From TMP-86 sp044226865 (GTDB taxonomy: Bacteria; Pseudomonadota; Gammaproteobacteria; Steroidobacterales; Steroidobacteraceae): a DNA stretch of 64,000 nt. The first letter of the stretch is position 1. Every line of letters starts with the position of its first letter. The translations under genes and the position numbers were made by a program. Below are positions 7,620 to 15,914 of this stretch, piece after piece. The notes beneath the pieces are model-generated. The model had not been told where the DNA came from, did not search any database, and saw only the letters and a list, made by a program, of their open reading frames with translations. The DNA is taken from positions 1-64,000 of the forward strand of contig JBGAGE010000001.1 in NCBI GenBank assembly GCA_044226865.1. The letters run 5' to 3'.

Positions 7620-9143
7620 TCAGCGGATCCCTATGTCGTATGGTATCTGCTTGAACGTGATTCCCAGTTCCTTTAATCGGGTGGGGGCAAGTCGGCAGGC
7701 TTGGCCATAGACTATAGTTTCTCGGCGATCGGACGGAAGTTCACTCTTGACGCCGATCCAAACGCTTTGCGTCAAAATATTCCCTGCGTCAGGTCGAATG
7801 TTACCCAGCAGTCCGTTGTAAAGGAGCACGTAAGCGATACCATTGTGTGACCCCAAGTAGGGGGTGCTTATTTGGCCGATGTCGTGAGGCCGCTTGGTCT
7901 CGGAGAACCATATATAGGCTGCAAGATCTCGAACTTTGATATTGGCGTTCAGGGATCCGTCTTCGAAGAAGGCTTTGACGCCTAACTTTGCGAAGCGAAA
8001 GCCACCGCCGCCCTTCCAGTCGACGGCTTTAGATATTCCGCCTTGTTCGCCTTCGATCACCTTATTCAATCGAGGGACGCAATGCGTAAGGGCGTGTTCA
8101 CCCATTTCTATTCCAATCCATCGCCTGCCCATTTTGTGAGCCACGGCGGCGGTTGTTCCTGATCCGAGATACGAATCCAGCACGATGTCGTTGGGATTGC
8201 TTGCAATATCGATTATCCGCTGGAGGAGTCGTTCCGGCTTCGGAGTGGCAAACGGGCTATTGGGAAACAGAGCTAAAACCTCACGTTTCGCATCTTGAGT
8301 ATGCCCAACTTCCTCGTGAGACCAGAACGTCTGAGGTACCAAACCTTGCTTTACTTCAGAAAGGAATCGCTTGATTGCAGGAACATTGTTGCCATCCTTC
8401 CCCCACCAAATTCGACGGTCCCGGTCCATCTCGCGGAGCTTCTCTCTTGATACGCGCCAGTACATGCCGCCGGGTGGGCCTTCAATAACTCGGCCTGATG
8501 GGCAGGTAATGCTATAGATGCCCAAGCTGTATGGATTGCGTGCTGATAAGTCGCCAGGCTTCCATCGACCTCGTGGATCATTGTCAGGATTTTTGTATGC
8601 CTTATCTTGCTTCTCGGTTCGTGGCATTGCCTTTGGTGTCCAGGTGGCGGCATGTTTTGCATATACCAGGACATAGTCGTGATCCTCGGAAAAATGACGA
8701 GCACTTGACTTGGGAGAGTAATTCTTGCGCCATATAATTGAATTCACAAAATTGCGGCGACCAAAAACCTCGTCGGCGATCGCCTTCAAGTAATGAGCTT
8801 CATTGTCGTCTATCGTGATAAACAGGCTGCCCTCTTCCGACAGTAACTCCCGTAGGAGTTCCAAACGCGGGTACATCATCGACAGCCATTGACTGTGTTC
8901 GAGATTGTCGTCGTAGTGCTCAAACGCGCTCTTCGTGTTGTAAGGGGGGTCAATGAAAATGCACTTCACGCGTCCTGCGTAGATTGGCAGTAGAGACCTG
9001 AGCGCTTCGAGATTGTCGCCTTGAATTAGGAGATTTTCGGAGGCCGGATCGCCAATTGTTTCAACTGGCTCGATGATTCGGTAGGGTACTCGTTGTGCGG
9101 CGGTTCGGGCGGCGGCGTCGCCAAGCCAGGATAGCGTGGGCAT
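7620..9143 (-). CDS. mod: Type III site-specific DNA methyltransferase (Mod)
   Basis: 507 residues. DPPY (65-68) is the catalytic motif IV of amino-methyltransferases that make N6-methyladenine or N4-methylcytosine. DSYLGSGTTAAVAHKMG (near 330) is the AdoMet-binding FxGxG motif I. The order IV before I is the beta class typical of Mod subunits. The region between them (about 130-310) is the likely target-recognition domain, which sets the specificity of both modification and restriction; the recognised sequence cannot be predicted here. First gene of a mod-res operon. Confidence 0.93.
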   Translation of the reverse strand: MPTLSWLGDAAARTAAQRVPYRIIEPVETIGDPASENLLIQGDNLEALRSLLPIYAGRVKCIFIDPPYNTKSAFEHYDDNLEHSQWLSMMYPRLELLRELLSEEGSLFITIDDNEAHYLKAIADEVFGRRNFVNSIIWRKNYSPKSSARHFSEDHDYVLVYAKHAATWTPKAMPRTEKQDKAYKNPDNDPRGRWKPGDLSARNPYSLGIYSITCPSGRVIEGPPGGMYWRVSREKLREMDRDRRIWWGKDGNNVPAIKRFLSEVKQGLVPQTFWSHEEVGHTQDAKREVLALFPNSPFATPKPERLLQRIIDIASNPNDIVLDSYLGSGTTAAVAHKMGRRWIGIEMGEHALTHCVPRLNKVIEGEQGGISKAVDWKGGGGFRFAKLGVKAFFEDGSLNANIKVRDLAAYIWFSETKRPHDIGQISTPYLGSHNGIAYVLLYNGLLGNIRPDAGNILTQSVWIGVKSELPSDRRETIVYGQACRLAPTRLKELGITFKQIPYDIGIR

Positions 9144-9211
9144 CTAAGTTGAACCTAAGAATTCAAAATTGTTGAGCGTCGGCCGAACGCTAGCGAGTAA
9201 AAAGTTGGCCA

Positions 9212-10321
9212 CTACTCGGGCTCCTTCCATCTGTAACGCACCTTGAGGTGAGAGAATCGATTCCAATCGAGCAGGTTCTCATTCTGCAGGCGCCCAACGA
9301 CGATGCCCGGATGGATGCCTAGCTTCGCGGCAAACTGCCTAATGGCTATTTCTGTGTGCGGCGTTGAGCGAAAATACTCCCAGTCGTGCGCCGGTATCAA
9401 TTTGTCTGCCGCAAAGCGGTTGGCCTCGTTCTCCTCTTGATTGGAGATTTCCCCGTCCTCCAGAAACATCATCTTCTTTCCATGAAGATAGATGTGCCCG
9501 CACTCATGGAAGAAAGTAAACCAAAGACTGTCGTTCCTCATATACCGGAAGCTCAGTTGAATGAGAGCCTTCTTGGACGTCAGCCATCGAACGGCGCCAC
9601 TAATTGGGCATCCCATTGGTGCCCTGACAAAGACAACTGCGACGCCGCACTGCGAAAACTGCCTCTCCAACTGTGGTACAAAAACCTTTGGGTCGTGTTG
9701 ACATGTTAAAGCCCTTACTGCATCAACCGCGACCATAAACTCTGCGCGGTCAAAACTTTTACAGACAATCTTCGCCGCCTCAAGCTCTCCTTGACGTAGC
9801 CAGGCCGCAATCGCGCCTTGTGCAGCATTTGTCGACTTGGACATTCGGTACGCAGCCAAAGCAGACGTCCTATCTACGTACTGTGTACGCCATGCCTCCA
9901 CCGATACAACACCGAAGTATTGAAGGCAGGCGGAAACAACCTCTGCCTTTGTCGAGCATTCAGGTAGCCAACCAAACCTTCGCATATCCTTGACTGGAAG
10001 TTCTTTAAGCCACGGTATCTGTGACTCAAGCTGGCCTCGAGCCTGTTCCCTTGCCAACTGCTCTTGATATCTTGCGTCGCGTGCAAGCCAGAAATCAGCG
10101 GGTACATCAAGTGCGCGCTCAAGCGCAAGCGCAGTGACGGGCGAGATTGAAGCCTTGCCGCCTACTAGCTCATTGATAAATTTTGGCGTGACCTCCATTC
10201 TGGCGGCCAGTTCTGTTTGCCTGATGCCCCGTTCCTCCAGGATATCCGCTAACGTTGATCCAGGCGGTGTTACCGTTATTGGCCGATATTGATTGGTTTG
10301 CATTTCAGTCATGGTAGTCAC
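9212..10321 (-). CDS. higA: HigA-like antitoxin with XRE HTH and ImmA/IrrE metallopeptidase domain
   Basis: 369 residues. The XRE-family HTH (TLADILEERGIRQTELAARM, then VTPKFINELVGGK) spans about residues 22-80 and matches HigA antitoxins. The C-terminal half is an ImmA/IrrE-type zinc peptidase with FHECGH (271-276). It overlaps the upstream toxin gene by 17 nt. HigA normally binds and neutralises HigB and represses the operon. Fusion to an IrrE-like peptidase domain is a known architecture, and in phage and ICE systems such domains cleave repressors under stress. Whether this protein is a pure antitoxin or a protease-regulated switch is unclear. Confidence 0.82.
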   Translation of the reverse strand: MTTMTEMQTNQYRPITVTPPGSTLADILEERGIRQTELAARMEVTPKFINELVGGKASISPVTALALERALDVPADFWLARDARYQEQLAREQARGQLESQIPWLKELPVKDMRRFGWLPECSTKAEVVSACLQYFGVVSVEAWRTQYVDRTSALAAYRMSKSTNAAQGAIAAWLRQGELEAAKIVCKSFDRAEFMVAVDAVRALTCQHDPKVFVPQLERQFSQCGVAVVFVRAPMGCPISGAVRWLTSKKALIQLSFRYMRNDSLWFTFFHECGHIYLHGKKMMFLEDGEISNQEENEANRFAADKLIPAHDWEYFRSTPHTEIAIRQFAAKLGIHPGIVVGRLQNENLLDWNRFSHLKVRYRWKEPE

Positions 10322-10640
10322 CGATATAAACCACTCTAATGGCGGTTACTTTCGACAGATCCGAGTAGCCGTCCGTTCGGGTCGGCGATGAGTAATCGGC
10401 TGGCTCAAGAACTAAGCGGCAACCGTCATGTAAGCTGATTGCGTATTGGCCTGACCGGTCACCCGTAAGGCCGTGGAATCGGCCTGGCAGATTGTATGCA
10501 TAGTCTAGGCACGGGGCCGCAGCCAAGTCGTCTAGCCGACTGCGAAGCTTGCGCGCCGATGGAGCGCCAACGGTGCGCTTGGCGAGCTTGTCGTCATGGC
10601 ACATCTCCTCCAGCTTTTTTGACGCGAACAGTATATCCAA
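10305..10640 (-). CDS. higB: HigB-like type II toxin (RelE/ParE superfamily)
   Basis: 111 residues, small and basic. The YAISLHDGCRLVLEP block followed by a C-terminal beta-strand (TAIRVVYIGDYHD) matches the RelE/HigB 'plasmid maintenance system killer' fold. Toxin-first order with overlap into a HigA-type gene is characteristic of higBA loci. These toxins are usually ribosome-dependent mRNA interferases. An inverted repeat at 10672-10685 lies about 30 nt upstream of the start and is the likely autoregulatory operator. The module probably stabilises the mobile element. Confidence 0.8.
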   Translation of the reverse strand: MDILFASKKLEEMCHDDKLAKRTVGAPSARKLRSRLDDLAAAPCLDYAYNLPGRFHGLTGDRSGQYAISLHDGCRLVLEPADYSSPTRTDGYSDLSKVTAIRVVYIGDYHD

Positions 10641-10671
10641 GGTCCGCTCGAGAGTCTATAATTAATTAACC

Positions 10672-10685
10672 GGATTGGTTAATCC
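10672..10685. promoter_or_regulatory. Probable HigA operator
   Basis: Perfect inverted repeat GGATT-GGTT-AATCC in the AT-rich promoter of the leftward toxin-antitoxin operon. Position and symmetry fit autoregulation by the XRE antitoxin. Confidence 0.5.
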
Positions 10686-10781
10686 GATCGGACTTTATCA
10701 CCCGAGGTGCCGACTTGCCACCAATATTGGCGAACTCGTTCGGCGGGTAAATGGGCTAAGTGCTTTAAGGAGTTAGAAATC

Positions 10782-10988
10782 ATGAGTGACAGGCGAATCT
10801 ACGTTGAGCGTCGGTCGGAGGGCGACTATGCGGTTCGAAAGCCTTCGTCTGCGAGGGCAAGCGATGTGCAACCAACGCAGGCGAAGGCAATTGAGCGCGC
10901 GAGGGAAATTGCGCCTCAAGCGGCAATCCATGTCGAGAGGGTTCGGTATACCGCGGGAGGAAAGCCCGACAAGTGGCGGAAGCCTTAG
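10782..10988 (+). CDS. DUF2188 family protein
   Basis: 68 residues from the ATG preceded by AAGGAG; an upstream in-frame start at 10707 has no comparable ribosome binding site and adds unrelated sequence. The protein has RIYVERRSEGDYAVRKP, a QAKAIERAREIAP helix, and a basic C-terminus (GGKPDKWRKP), the usual build of DUF2188 proteins, which are small and of unknown function. It sits between a divergent toxin-antitoxin operon and the AT-rich HEPN/kinase pair. Confidence 0.65.
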   Translation: MSDRRIYVERRSEGDYAVRKPSSARASDVQPTQAKAIERAREIAPQAAIHVERVRYTAGGKPDKWRKP

Positions 10989-11101
10989 GGGGCGTCGTCG
11001 GCGCAGGGCTCTGACGGTGATTTGGGAGTCGGCGAACAGTGCGCGTATGCGTATCGCTGCGTAGCTATTGTTGGGAGCCAAGTGCGGGGAGGTGCAAGCG
11101 C

Positions 11102-12151
11102 ATGAGCAAGAAATCGGCGGAAATGGATCTGCTGGTCTGCAACGCGTTGGATTTCTTACATCACGCTGTAGTACAGATTGAATCTGATCCCAAATATTCA
11201 ATCATCAATTTCTACACTGCTGTTGAACTCTTCTTGAAGGCTCGACTACTTCATGAACATTGGTCTCTTGTGGTCAACAAGGATCCCGACAGGACACAAT
11301 TCGAAGAGGGCGACTTCGTATCAGTAAGCTTTGAGGAAGCTATATCTAGGCTGAAAAGGGTGGTTGGAAGTCCAGTTCCAGACGACACGAAGAAGATCTT
11401 CAATGTCATAAGAAAGCATCGCAACCGTGCGGTGCATTTGTATAGCCCGAAGGAGGAAAATACGCCTGACGGCATTCGAGAAATTGTGAGCGAGCAACTG
11501 CGGGCTTGGTACGGGTTGAATCATTTGCTCACAGTGCATTGGGGCGCCGTCTTTACTGGGTATCACGACCAGTTAGCTTCAATTGAAAGGCAGCTACACA
11601 GGCATCGCGATTATTTGAAGGCGAAGTACGATGACTTAAGGCAATCTATTTGCAAACAAAGAGAAAATGGCGTTGTCTTTGAAGAGTGTGGATCTTGTCA
11701 GTTCGAAGCGTCCCAAATTTCCTTAGTGTTTGCCGGCCTTCATGAATCGGCATGTTTGGTATGTCGAAATCGATTCAATTGGCTGATTTTGGAATGCCCT
11801 AATTGCGGTAATGAAGGACGCCTTGAGGAGGGCGGCATCTTCCGGTGTCGTCACTGCCTTGCAGAGACAAACGAGGATGTGATCGTTGCTATTCTTAACG
11901 AGGAAGGGGCTACAAGCAAAGATGAGGTGGACGCAAGAACTCCAGCAAACTGCTCTGACTGTAGCGGGTACCAGACGGTTATCCAGTATTCGGAAAGATA
12001 TCTTTGCGTGAATTGTTTCTCGCTGTCTGAAGATGTTGAGCAGTGTGGATGGTGTAGTGAGTTCAATAATGGAGACATGGACGGCTCATCTTGGTCGGGT
12101 TGTAGCGTTTGCGATGGACGAGCTGGATGGGAGAGAGATTCCGACGACTAG
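11102..12151 (+). CDS. HEPN-domain protein with C-terminal zinc ribbons
   Basis: 349 residues from the ATG with GGGAGG upstream. The helical N-terminal domain (about 1-150) contains IRKHRNRAVH, in which R107 and H112 give the Rx4-6H motif of HEPN ribonucleases. The C-terminal half has at least four CxxC knuckles (CGSC...CLVC, CPNC...CRHC, CSDC...CVNC, CGWC...CSVC), i.e. tandem zinc ribbons. HEPN proteins are frequent RNA-cleaving effectors in defence and toxin systems; zinc ribbons often bind nucleic acid. No named family recognised. It is AT-rich compared with the chromosome and lies next to a kinase-like gene at the end of a mobile element that already carries restriction-modification and toxin-antitoxin genes. 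A defence role is inference. Confidence 0.6.
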   Translation: MSKKSAEMDLLVCNALDFLHHAVVQIESDPKYSIINFYTAVELFLKARLLHEHWSLVVNKDPDRTQFEEGDFVSVSFEEAISRLKRVVGSPVPDDTKKIFNVIRKHRNRAVHLYSPKEENTPDGIREIVSEQLRAWYGLNHLLTVHWGAVFTGYHDQLASIERQLHRHRDYLKAKYDDLRQSICKQRENGVVFEECGSCQFEASQISLVFAGLHESACLVCRNRFNWLILECPNCGNEGRLEEGGIFRCRHCLAETNEDVIVAILNEEGATSKDEVDARTPANCSDCSGYQTVIQYSERYLCVNCFSLSEDVEQCGWCSEFNNGDMDGSSWSGCSVCDGRAGWERDSDD

Positions 12152-12288
12152 TCAATTGCTCTGAAGTTGCCGCAGACAGTGGGTGGCTCCAGTTCCGAAA
12201 AGGCAATTCTAAGAGCCAATGCCGGCCATGTACTGGATTCAAAATTGAAGTGTTTCTGAGTGCGGAAATCTGAGCGAAATATCAACAT

Positions 12289-13221
12289 ATGCCTGAAACT
12301 CCCAGCGATTCGACGATTCTCGATGTAAATCCAGTGCCACCGGCTCCAAAGCTGCTAGCTGGATCGTTTCCGCCGATTTTTGTTCCGCTCGCCGGCACAC
12401 AAATTACAAGTTCCACGACACAAAATACTTACACGTTTGGCGAAAAGATTGGCGAGGGTTTTTTTAGCGATGTGTATTCGTGCCGCGATGTGTGGGACAA
12501 CGATCTTGCAGTTAAGGTGCTTAAGCCTTTGCTGCCGTTAGATTCGTTGCGAGAAGCTTGCGTTCGTGAATTTCAAACGTTGCTGACGGTGAGACACCCT
12601 CATGTGACACATATCTATGATGCGTTTGAGTTTAACTCGGCGTTCTTTATCGTCACTGAGCGATGTCTGGGCTCGATTGAGAGTTTGTTTCAGATGCAGA
12701 GACTCGATGGAATGACTTGGCTGATGCCGATCGCAAGGTGTCTACTTCAGGCAGTCCATTCGCTACACACCATGGGGATTGTGCATCAGGACATTCATCC
12801 CGGTAATGTAATGTCTGCGATACACAAGGACGAATTGCTGAAAAGTGCAGACGGTACTTGGCACTTCAAACTTTGTGATCTCGGTGTCGCCCGCCTTCAT
12901 ACAGAATTGGCAGCAACTGAGCTTCGAAAGGTCTCAATAATGCCTCCGGAGTTGCTCGACACCGGTCAATTCGGGCCTATAGATCATCGCATCGATATCT
13001 ATCATTGCGGCTTGCTATTGCTTCAGCTCGCAATGTCGAAGAGACTTGAATTTACTGCAGTGGAAATATTGTCCGGTAAGCCGAGAGAGTTGGCTCTTAA
13101 ACTTCCGGCGCCGTACTCTCTGGCTTTGGAGAAGGCGCTTCGACGCCGAGTTCAATATCGAACCGCTAGTGCGTTGGAACTTTGGAGAGATTTGCGAAGT
13201 GCGGTGTTGGATGGGACTTAG
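12289..13221 (+). CDS. Serine/threonine protein kinase-like protein
   Basis: 310 residues. Gly-rich loop GEGFFSDVY (55-63), catalytic lysine in LAVKVL (K76), catalytic loop HQDIHPGN (D168 and N173 kept; the HRD arginine is Q and the usual lysine two after D is H), Mg site DLG (197-199) and PPEL as the APE motif. The ATP and metal residues are therefore present, and activity is plausible though the catalytic loop is unusual. There is no transmembrane segment and the first 45 residues are low-complexity Pro/Thr-rich. It follows the HEPN/zinc-ribbon gene by 137 nt on the same strand in similarly AT-rich DNA, suggesting joint acquisition. Kinases of this type occur in several phage-defence systems; the specific role is unknown. 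Confidence 0.75.
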   Translation: MPETPSDSTILDVNPVPPAPKLLAGSFPPIFVPLAGTQITSSTTQNTYTFGEKIGEGFFSDVYSCRDVWDNDLAVKVLKPLLPLDSLREACVREFQTLLTVRHPHVTHIYDAFEFNSAFFIVTERCLGSIESLFQMQRLDGMTWLMPIARCLLQAVHSLHTMGIVHQDIHPGNVMSAIHKDELLKSADGTWHFKLCDLGVARLHTELAATELRKVSIMPPELLDTGQFGPIDHRIDIYHCGLLLLQLAMSKRLEFTAVEILSGKPRELALKLPAPYSLALEKALRRRVQYRTASALELWRDLRSAVLDGT

Positions 13222-13335
13222 ATCGCGATTCTTTGTTGCTAACGCGCGTTTCGATTGCAAGCGAGAGGAAGGGAAGCTTCATTTCACCGCGTGTCGACGT
13301 CCCCCTATTTAGAGTCGCGTTTCGATCTAGAGTCT

Positions 13336-13362
13336 AAGGGCGCGTGAGGTCGGTCCCTTTTT
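13336..13362 (+). terminator. Weak terminator-like hairpin after the kinase gene
   Basis: AAGGG and CCCTT can pair around a 14-nt loop ahead of a T run (13358-13362). The stem is only 5 bp. It lies 115 nt past the kinase stop codon, in a ~414-nt gene-free stretch (13222-13635) that otherwise holds a TAGAGTC direct repeat (13310, 13328) and the att region. Confidence 0.3.
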
Positions 13363-13520
13363 CGTAGCACTCAGAGCAAGAGTTTCGGTGCCTTAGCCGA
13401 TGACAGGGTAGGTCTGGTAATTTCTAATTGAACCAGAACCCACACGGGATCCGCGCTGCCGATCCCGCGGAATCAGTAGGGGTGCAGCGGGGGACTCGAA
13501 TCCTGATGCACAAGGCCTGG

Positions 13521-13540
13521 TGTGGGTACGAGTGTGGGTA
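13521..13540. repeat. Direct repeats, possible integrase arm-type sites
   Basis: TGTGGGTA occurs twice with a 12-bp period (13521-13528 and 13533-13540). Short tandem GTGGGTA-type repeats next to a tRNA-like core are typical of the ends of elements integrated by P4-type tyrosine recombinases, where they bind the integrase arm-binding domain. No integrase is present here. Confidence 0.4.
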
Positions 13541-13594
13541 TATTAAAGTCGACAGCGAATGAATCCGCTCATTTATAGCGCTCAAAGGCACGAA

Positions 13595-13614
13595 TTCGAA
13601 TCCCTCAGCCGGCA
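13595..13614 (+). other. Probable attR: tRNA 3'-end-like fragment at the element's right boundary
   Basis: The 20-mer TTCGAATCCCTCAGCCGGCA reads as a tRNA T-loop (TTCGAAT), T-stem 3' strand, 7-nt acceptor strand (AGCCGGC) and discriminator A. The bases to its left (ACGAA) do not form the T-stem partner, so this is only a 3' fragment. That is what an element integrating into a tRNA gene leaves at its far end. Chromosomal genes with uniform high GC start 20 nt later. The intact tRNA and integrase should lie left of the window. Confidence 0.5.
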
Positions 13615-13635
13615 AAAATCCCCTCTTGTTTCCCT

Positions 13636-14322
13636 TCAGCGCTTCGCGTCCTGGATGGCGCGAGTCCGCGCGGGCGACCCCTCCAGCCCCGCGCTCAGCA
13701 GTGATGCCGTGCCGCCGGGTGGCCGCATCTCGAAAACCGAATCCACACAGCAATACTCGTAATAGCCGAGCCTTGCCAACGGCCGGAGCCTTGCGATATC
13801 GATGCGGCCATTCTTGAGCGCGTGGTCCGCAATATGGATGCCGATCACGCGGCCGAAGACCACGTCCACCGTGCCCATCGGGCTGTCCCCGGGCAGGCTC
13901 AGCGCTTGCAACAAACGGCATTCGAATTGGATGGGCGACTGCGCCACCCGAGGAGGCTTGACCCGGGTCGATGCAACCTTGGTCAATTTGGCGCGCTCGA
14001 ATTCATCGACACCCGGGTCGAATTCCTCGGAGGTGATGTTGACGGCCTCGCGCAGGTCGTAGGTGGCCATGTTCCAGACGAACTCGCCGCTCGCCAGCGC
14101 ATTCACGACGGTGTCCTTGGATCCTCCGGCGCCACGCTGATTGGCCGAGAACATCACCGTGGGAGGATCGAAGGTGATGTTCTGGAATTGGCTGTAGGGC
14201 GCGAGATTGTCGACACCGGTAGGGCTTTGGGTCGATATCCACCCGATCGGACGCGGGACGACGCAGGACTTGAACGGGTCGAAGGGCAGGTTGGAGGGGG
14301 TCTTGCCGGGTTCGTAGTACAC
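13636..14322 (-). CDS. Flavin reductase family protein (FMN-binding, DIM6/NTAB-like)
   Basis: 228 residues. The N-terminus SCVVPRPIGWISTQSP and LAPYSQFQNITFDPP (about residues 19-55) are the conserved FMN-binding segments of the flavin-reductase-like split-barrel family. Such proteins reduce FMN with NAD(P)H or act as partners of monooxygenases and aromatic-degrading enzymes; the substrate is unknown. It is the first chromosomal gene beside the element boundary and its 3' end lies 22 nt from the att fragment. There is no obvious partner oxygenase nearby. Confidence 0.85.
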   Translation of the reverse strand: MYYEPGKTPSNLPFDPFKSCVVPRPIGWISTQSPTGVDNLAPYSQFQNITFDPPTVMFSANQRGAGGSKDTVVNALASGEFVWNMATYDLREAVNITSEEFDPGVDEFERAKLTKVASTRVKPPRVAQSPIQFECRLLQALSLPGDSPMGTVDVVFGRVIGIHIADHALKNGRIDIARLRPLARLGYYEYCCVDSVFEMRPPGGTASLLSAGLEGSPARTRAIQDAKR

Positions 14323-14414
14323 GTGGATCTCGTCAGCGCATCAGCTTCCGGCCACGATCTTACCACCCGGGAAGGTGGCGTCGATTTTCTGGTAACGGGT
14401 AACCTTGCGCGCGC

Positions 14415-14645
14415 CTACATCGACGCGCGCATATGGGATTGCTCGACGGATTCCTGACGGCCGATCTCGATCAGCACCTTGCGGATCTCCTGCCGCTCGG
14501 AAAAGCTCGCGTCCCACCACAAATCATGGCACTGCGCATGCAGCCGGATGACGTTCTTCAAGAGCAATGCCTCGGCGATCCCGGAAATGGACCGGCGCAT
14601 TTGCGATTTCGACCCGCAGATCGGGCATCTGACCATTAACAGCAT
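14415..14645 (-). CDS. Small hypothetical protein with CPICGS motif
   Basis: 76 residues from an ATG preceded by GGGGGA. The frame is open further upstream, but that extension would overlap the divergent DUF1772 gene. It contains VRCPICGS near the N-terminus and a later histidine/cysteine (RLHAQCHDLWW), possibly a single zinc site. No family recognised. It stands alone between the leftward flavin reductase and the rightward DUF1772 gene. Confidence 0.4.
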   Translation of the reverse strand: MLLMVRCPICGSKSQMRRSISGIAEALLLKNVIRLHAQCHDLWWDASFSERQEIRKVLIEIGRQESVEQSHMRASM

Positions 14646-14793
14646 CGTGGATTCCCCCGGTCGTACAGGAACGTGTCCTCGCCCGTTTGGTTGACATGGG
14701 GGACATGCTAATCGGTGAGGCTGCGTTTTCAACGTGTCGGCCATCGCCAACACGCTGTCGCTCAATGCCAACACGGCTGATACAGTGTCCTCG

Positions 14794-15234
14794 ATGCTGA
14801 TGTCGGTACTCACCTTCGCTGCCGCTTTCGCCGCAAGCCTGTTTGCGGGCGCCGCCCTTTACATCAATCTCGCCGAACATCCCGCCCGGTTGTGCTTGGA
14901 CACGAAGGCAGCTGCGATCCAGTGGGCTCCCAGCTATAAACGCGCCACGTGGTTGCAAGCGCCATTGGCGGTTCTCAGTGCGGTCTGTGGCGTTGCGGCA
15001 TGGTGGCTCGGCGCCGGCGGGGAGTGGTTGTTGGCTGCCGTGCTCGTGGGGGCGGTCGTGCCATTCACCTTCATCGTCATCATGCCCACCAATCACAAGC
15101 TGCTGGAGGCGGGGCGTGATCTGGCCAGTGGAGAGACCCGTGAATTGCTGAAGCAATGGGGGCGGCTGCACGCGGTGCGAACGCTGCTCAGCCTCCTGGG
15201 CGCCGCGATCTATCTTTGGCAGCTGGCTTCGTGA
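14794..15234 (+). CDS. DUF1772 family membrane protein (anthrone-oxygenase-like)
   Basis: 146 residues from the ATG at 14794; an in-frame start at 14734 would add 20 residues. Four hydrophobic segments: about 5-25, 55-75, 80-100 and 125-145. NLAEHPARL after the first segment and the MPTNHKLLEA block after the third are typical of DUF1772, a family that includes fungal anthrone oxygenases and many uncharacterised bacterial membrane proteins. Convergent with the next gene. Confidence 0.7.
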   Translation: MLMSVLTFAAAFAASLFAGAALYINLAEHPARLCLDTKAAAIQWAPSYKRATWLQAPLAVLSAVCGVAAWWLGAGGEWLLAAVLVGAVVPFTFIVIMPTNHKLLEAGRDLASGETRELLKQWGRLHAVRTLLSLLGAAIYLWQLAS

Positions 15235-15249
15235 TAGGTGAGTCGGCTC

Positions 15250-15720
15250 TCAAGCCCGCGACAACTTGAGCTCCCGAAACCAGCGATTGCTTGCGGGCGA
15301 CAGCAGCATCAGGCTCGTGGCCGCCAGGATGCAGGAATTGACGATCACCAGCACCAGGCGAATGGTCGGAATCTTCATCATCAGGCCTCGATAGGCTGGA
15401 AACAGCCAGCCCATGATCCCCAGTGCGGTCAAAACAATGACGACCACGCGAGCCCAATGGCGGCCGTCATGAATCTTGTAGGCGAGCAGAGACCAGATGA
15501 GCGCGCTGACGCAGGCTCCCATGATCATGAACCCCTGTGGCAGAACATTGTTGGCCGGCGGCGGACTCAACATCGCGCGTGTGAATGCGATGACGATCGA
15601 GGCGATGATCAGGAATCTTGCGACATCAACGTCTCTAGGCCGCGATTCATCGGGTGACGGCACGGCGGGGTCTGCGGTTCGCGCCTCGGGCGGGGCATAG
15701 GGATTGGGTTGATCAGCCAT
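15250..15720 (-). CDS. Hypothetical inner-membrane protein
   Basis: 156 residues. A proline-rich cytoplasmic N-terminus (NPYAPPEA, then PDESRPRDVD) is followed by four hydrophobic segments at about 34-54, 60-82, 88-108 and 118-140. The NPYAPP-type N-terminus recurs in many small bacterial membrane proteins of unknown function. Monocistronic. Confidence 0.6.
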   Translation of the reverse strand: MADQPNPYAPPEARTADPAVPSPDESRPRDVDVARFLIIASIVIAFTRAMLSPPPANNVLPQGFMIMGACVSALIWSLLAYKIHDGRHWARVVVIVLTALGIMGWLFPAYRGLMMKIPTIRLVLVIVNSCILAATSLMLLSPASNRWFRELKLSRA

Positions 15721-15914
15721 CGGATAACCTTAATCGCTGCGGCGGATCGGCGTGCTGAACGAGGTGAATTTCATGTGTGCTCCCTGGATAATGCATCCGA
15801 CATGCTGCCGGGCAGTGTATCCGCAATTGCTGTCCGGCGGTCTGGCGTTGCCGTCGTAGCCCACCAGGAGCCCCGGAGTTGGCGGCTGCCAGCCGCTCAT
15901 CCGTATCATCAATC

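Noticed and set aside
13476..13510. Second tRNA-like T-loop sequence (minus strand GATTCGAGTCCCCC)
   Set aside because: The T-stem does not pair and no cloverleaf can be built; kept only as part of the att region, not as a tRNA.
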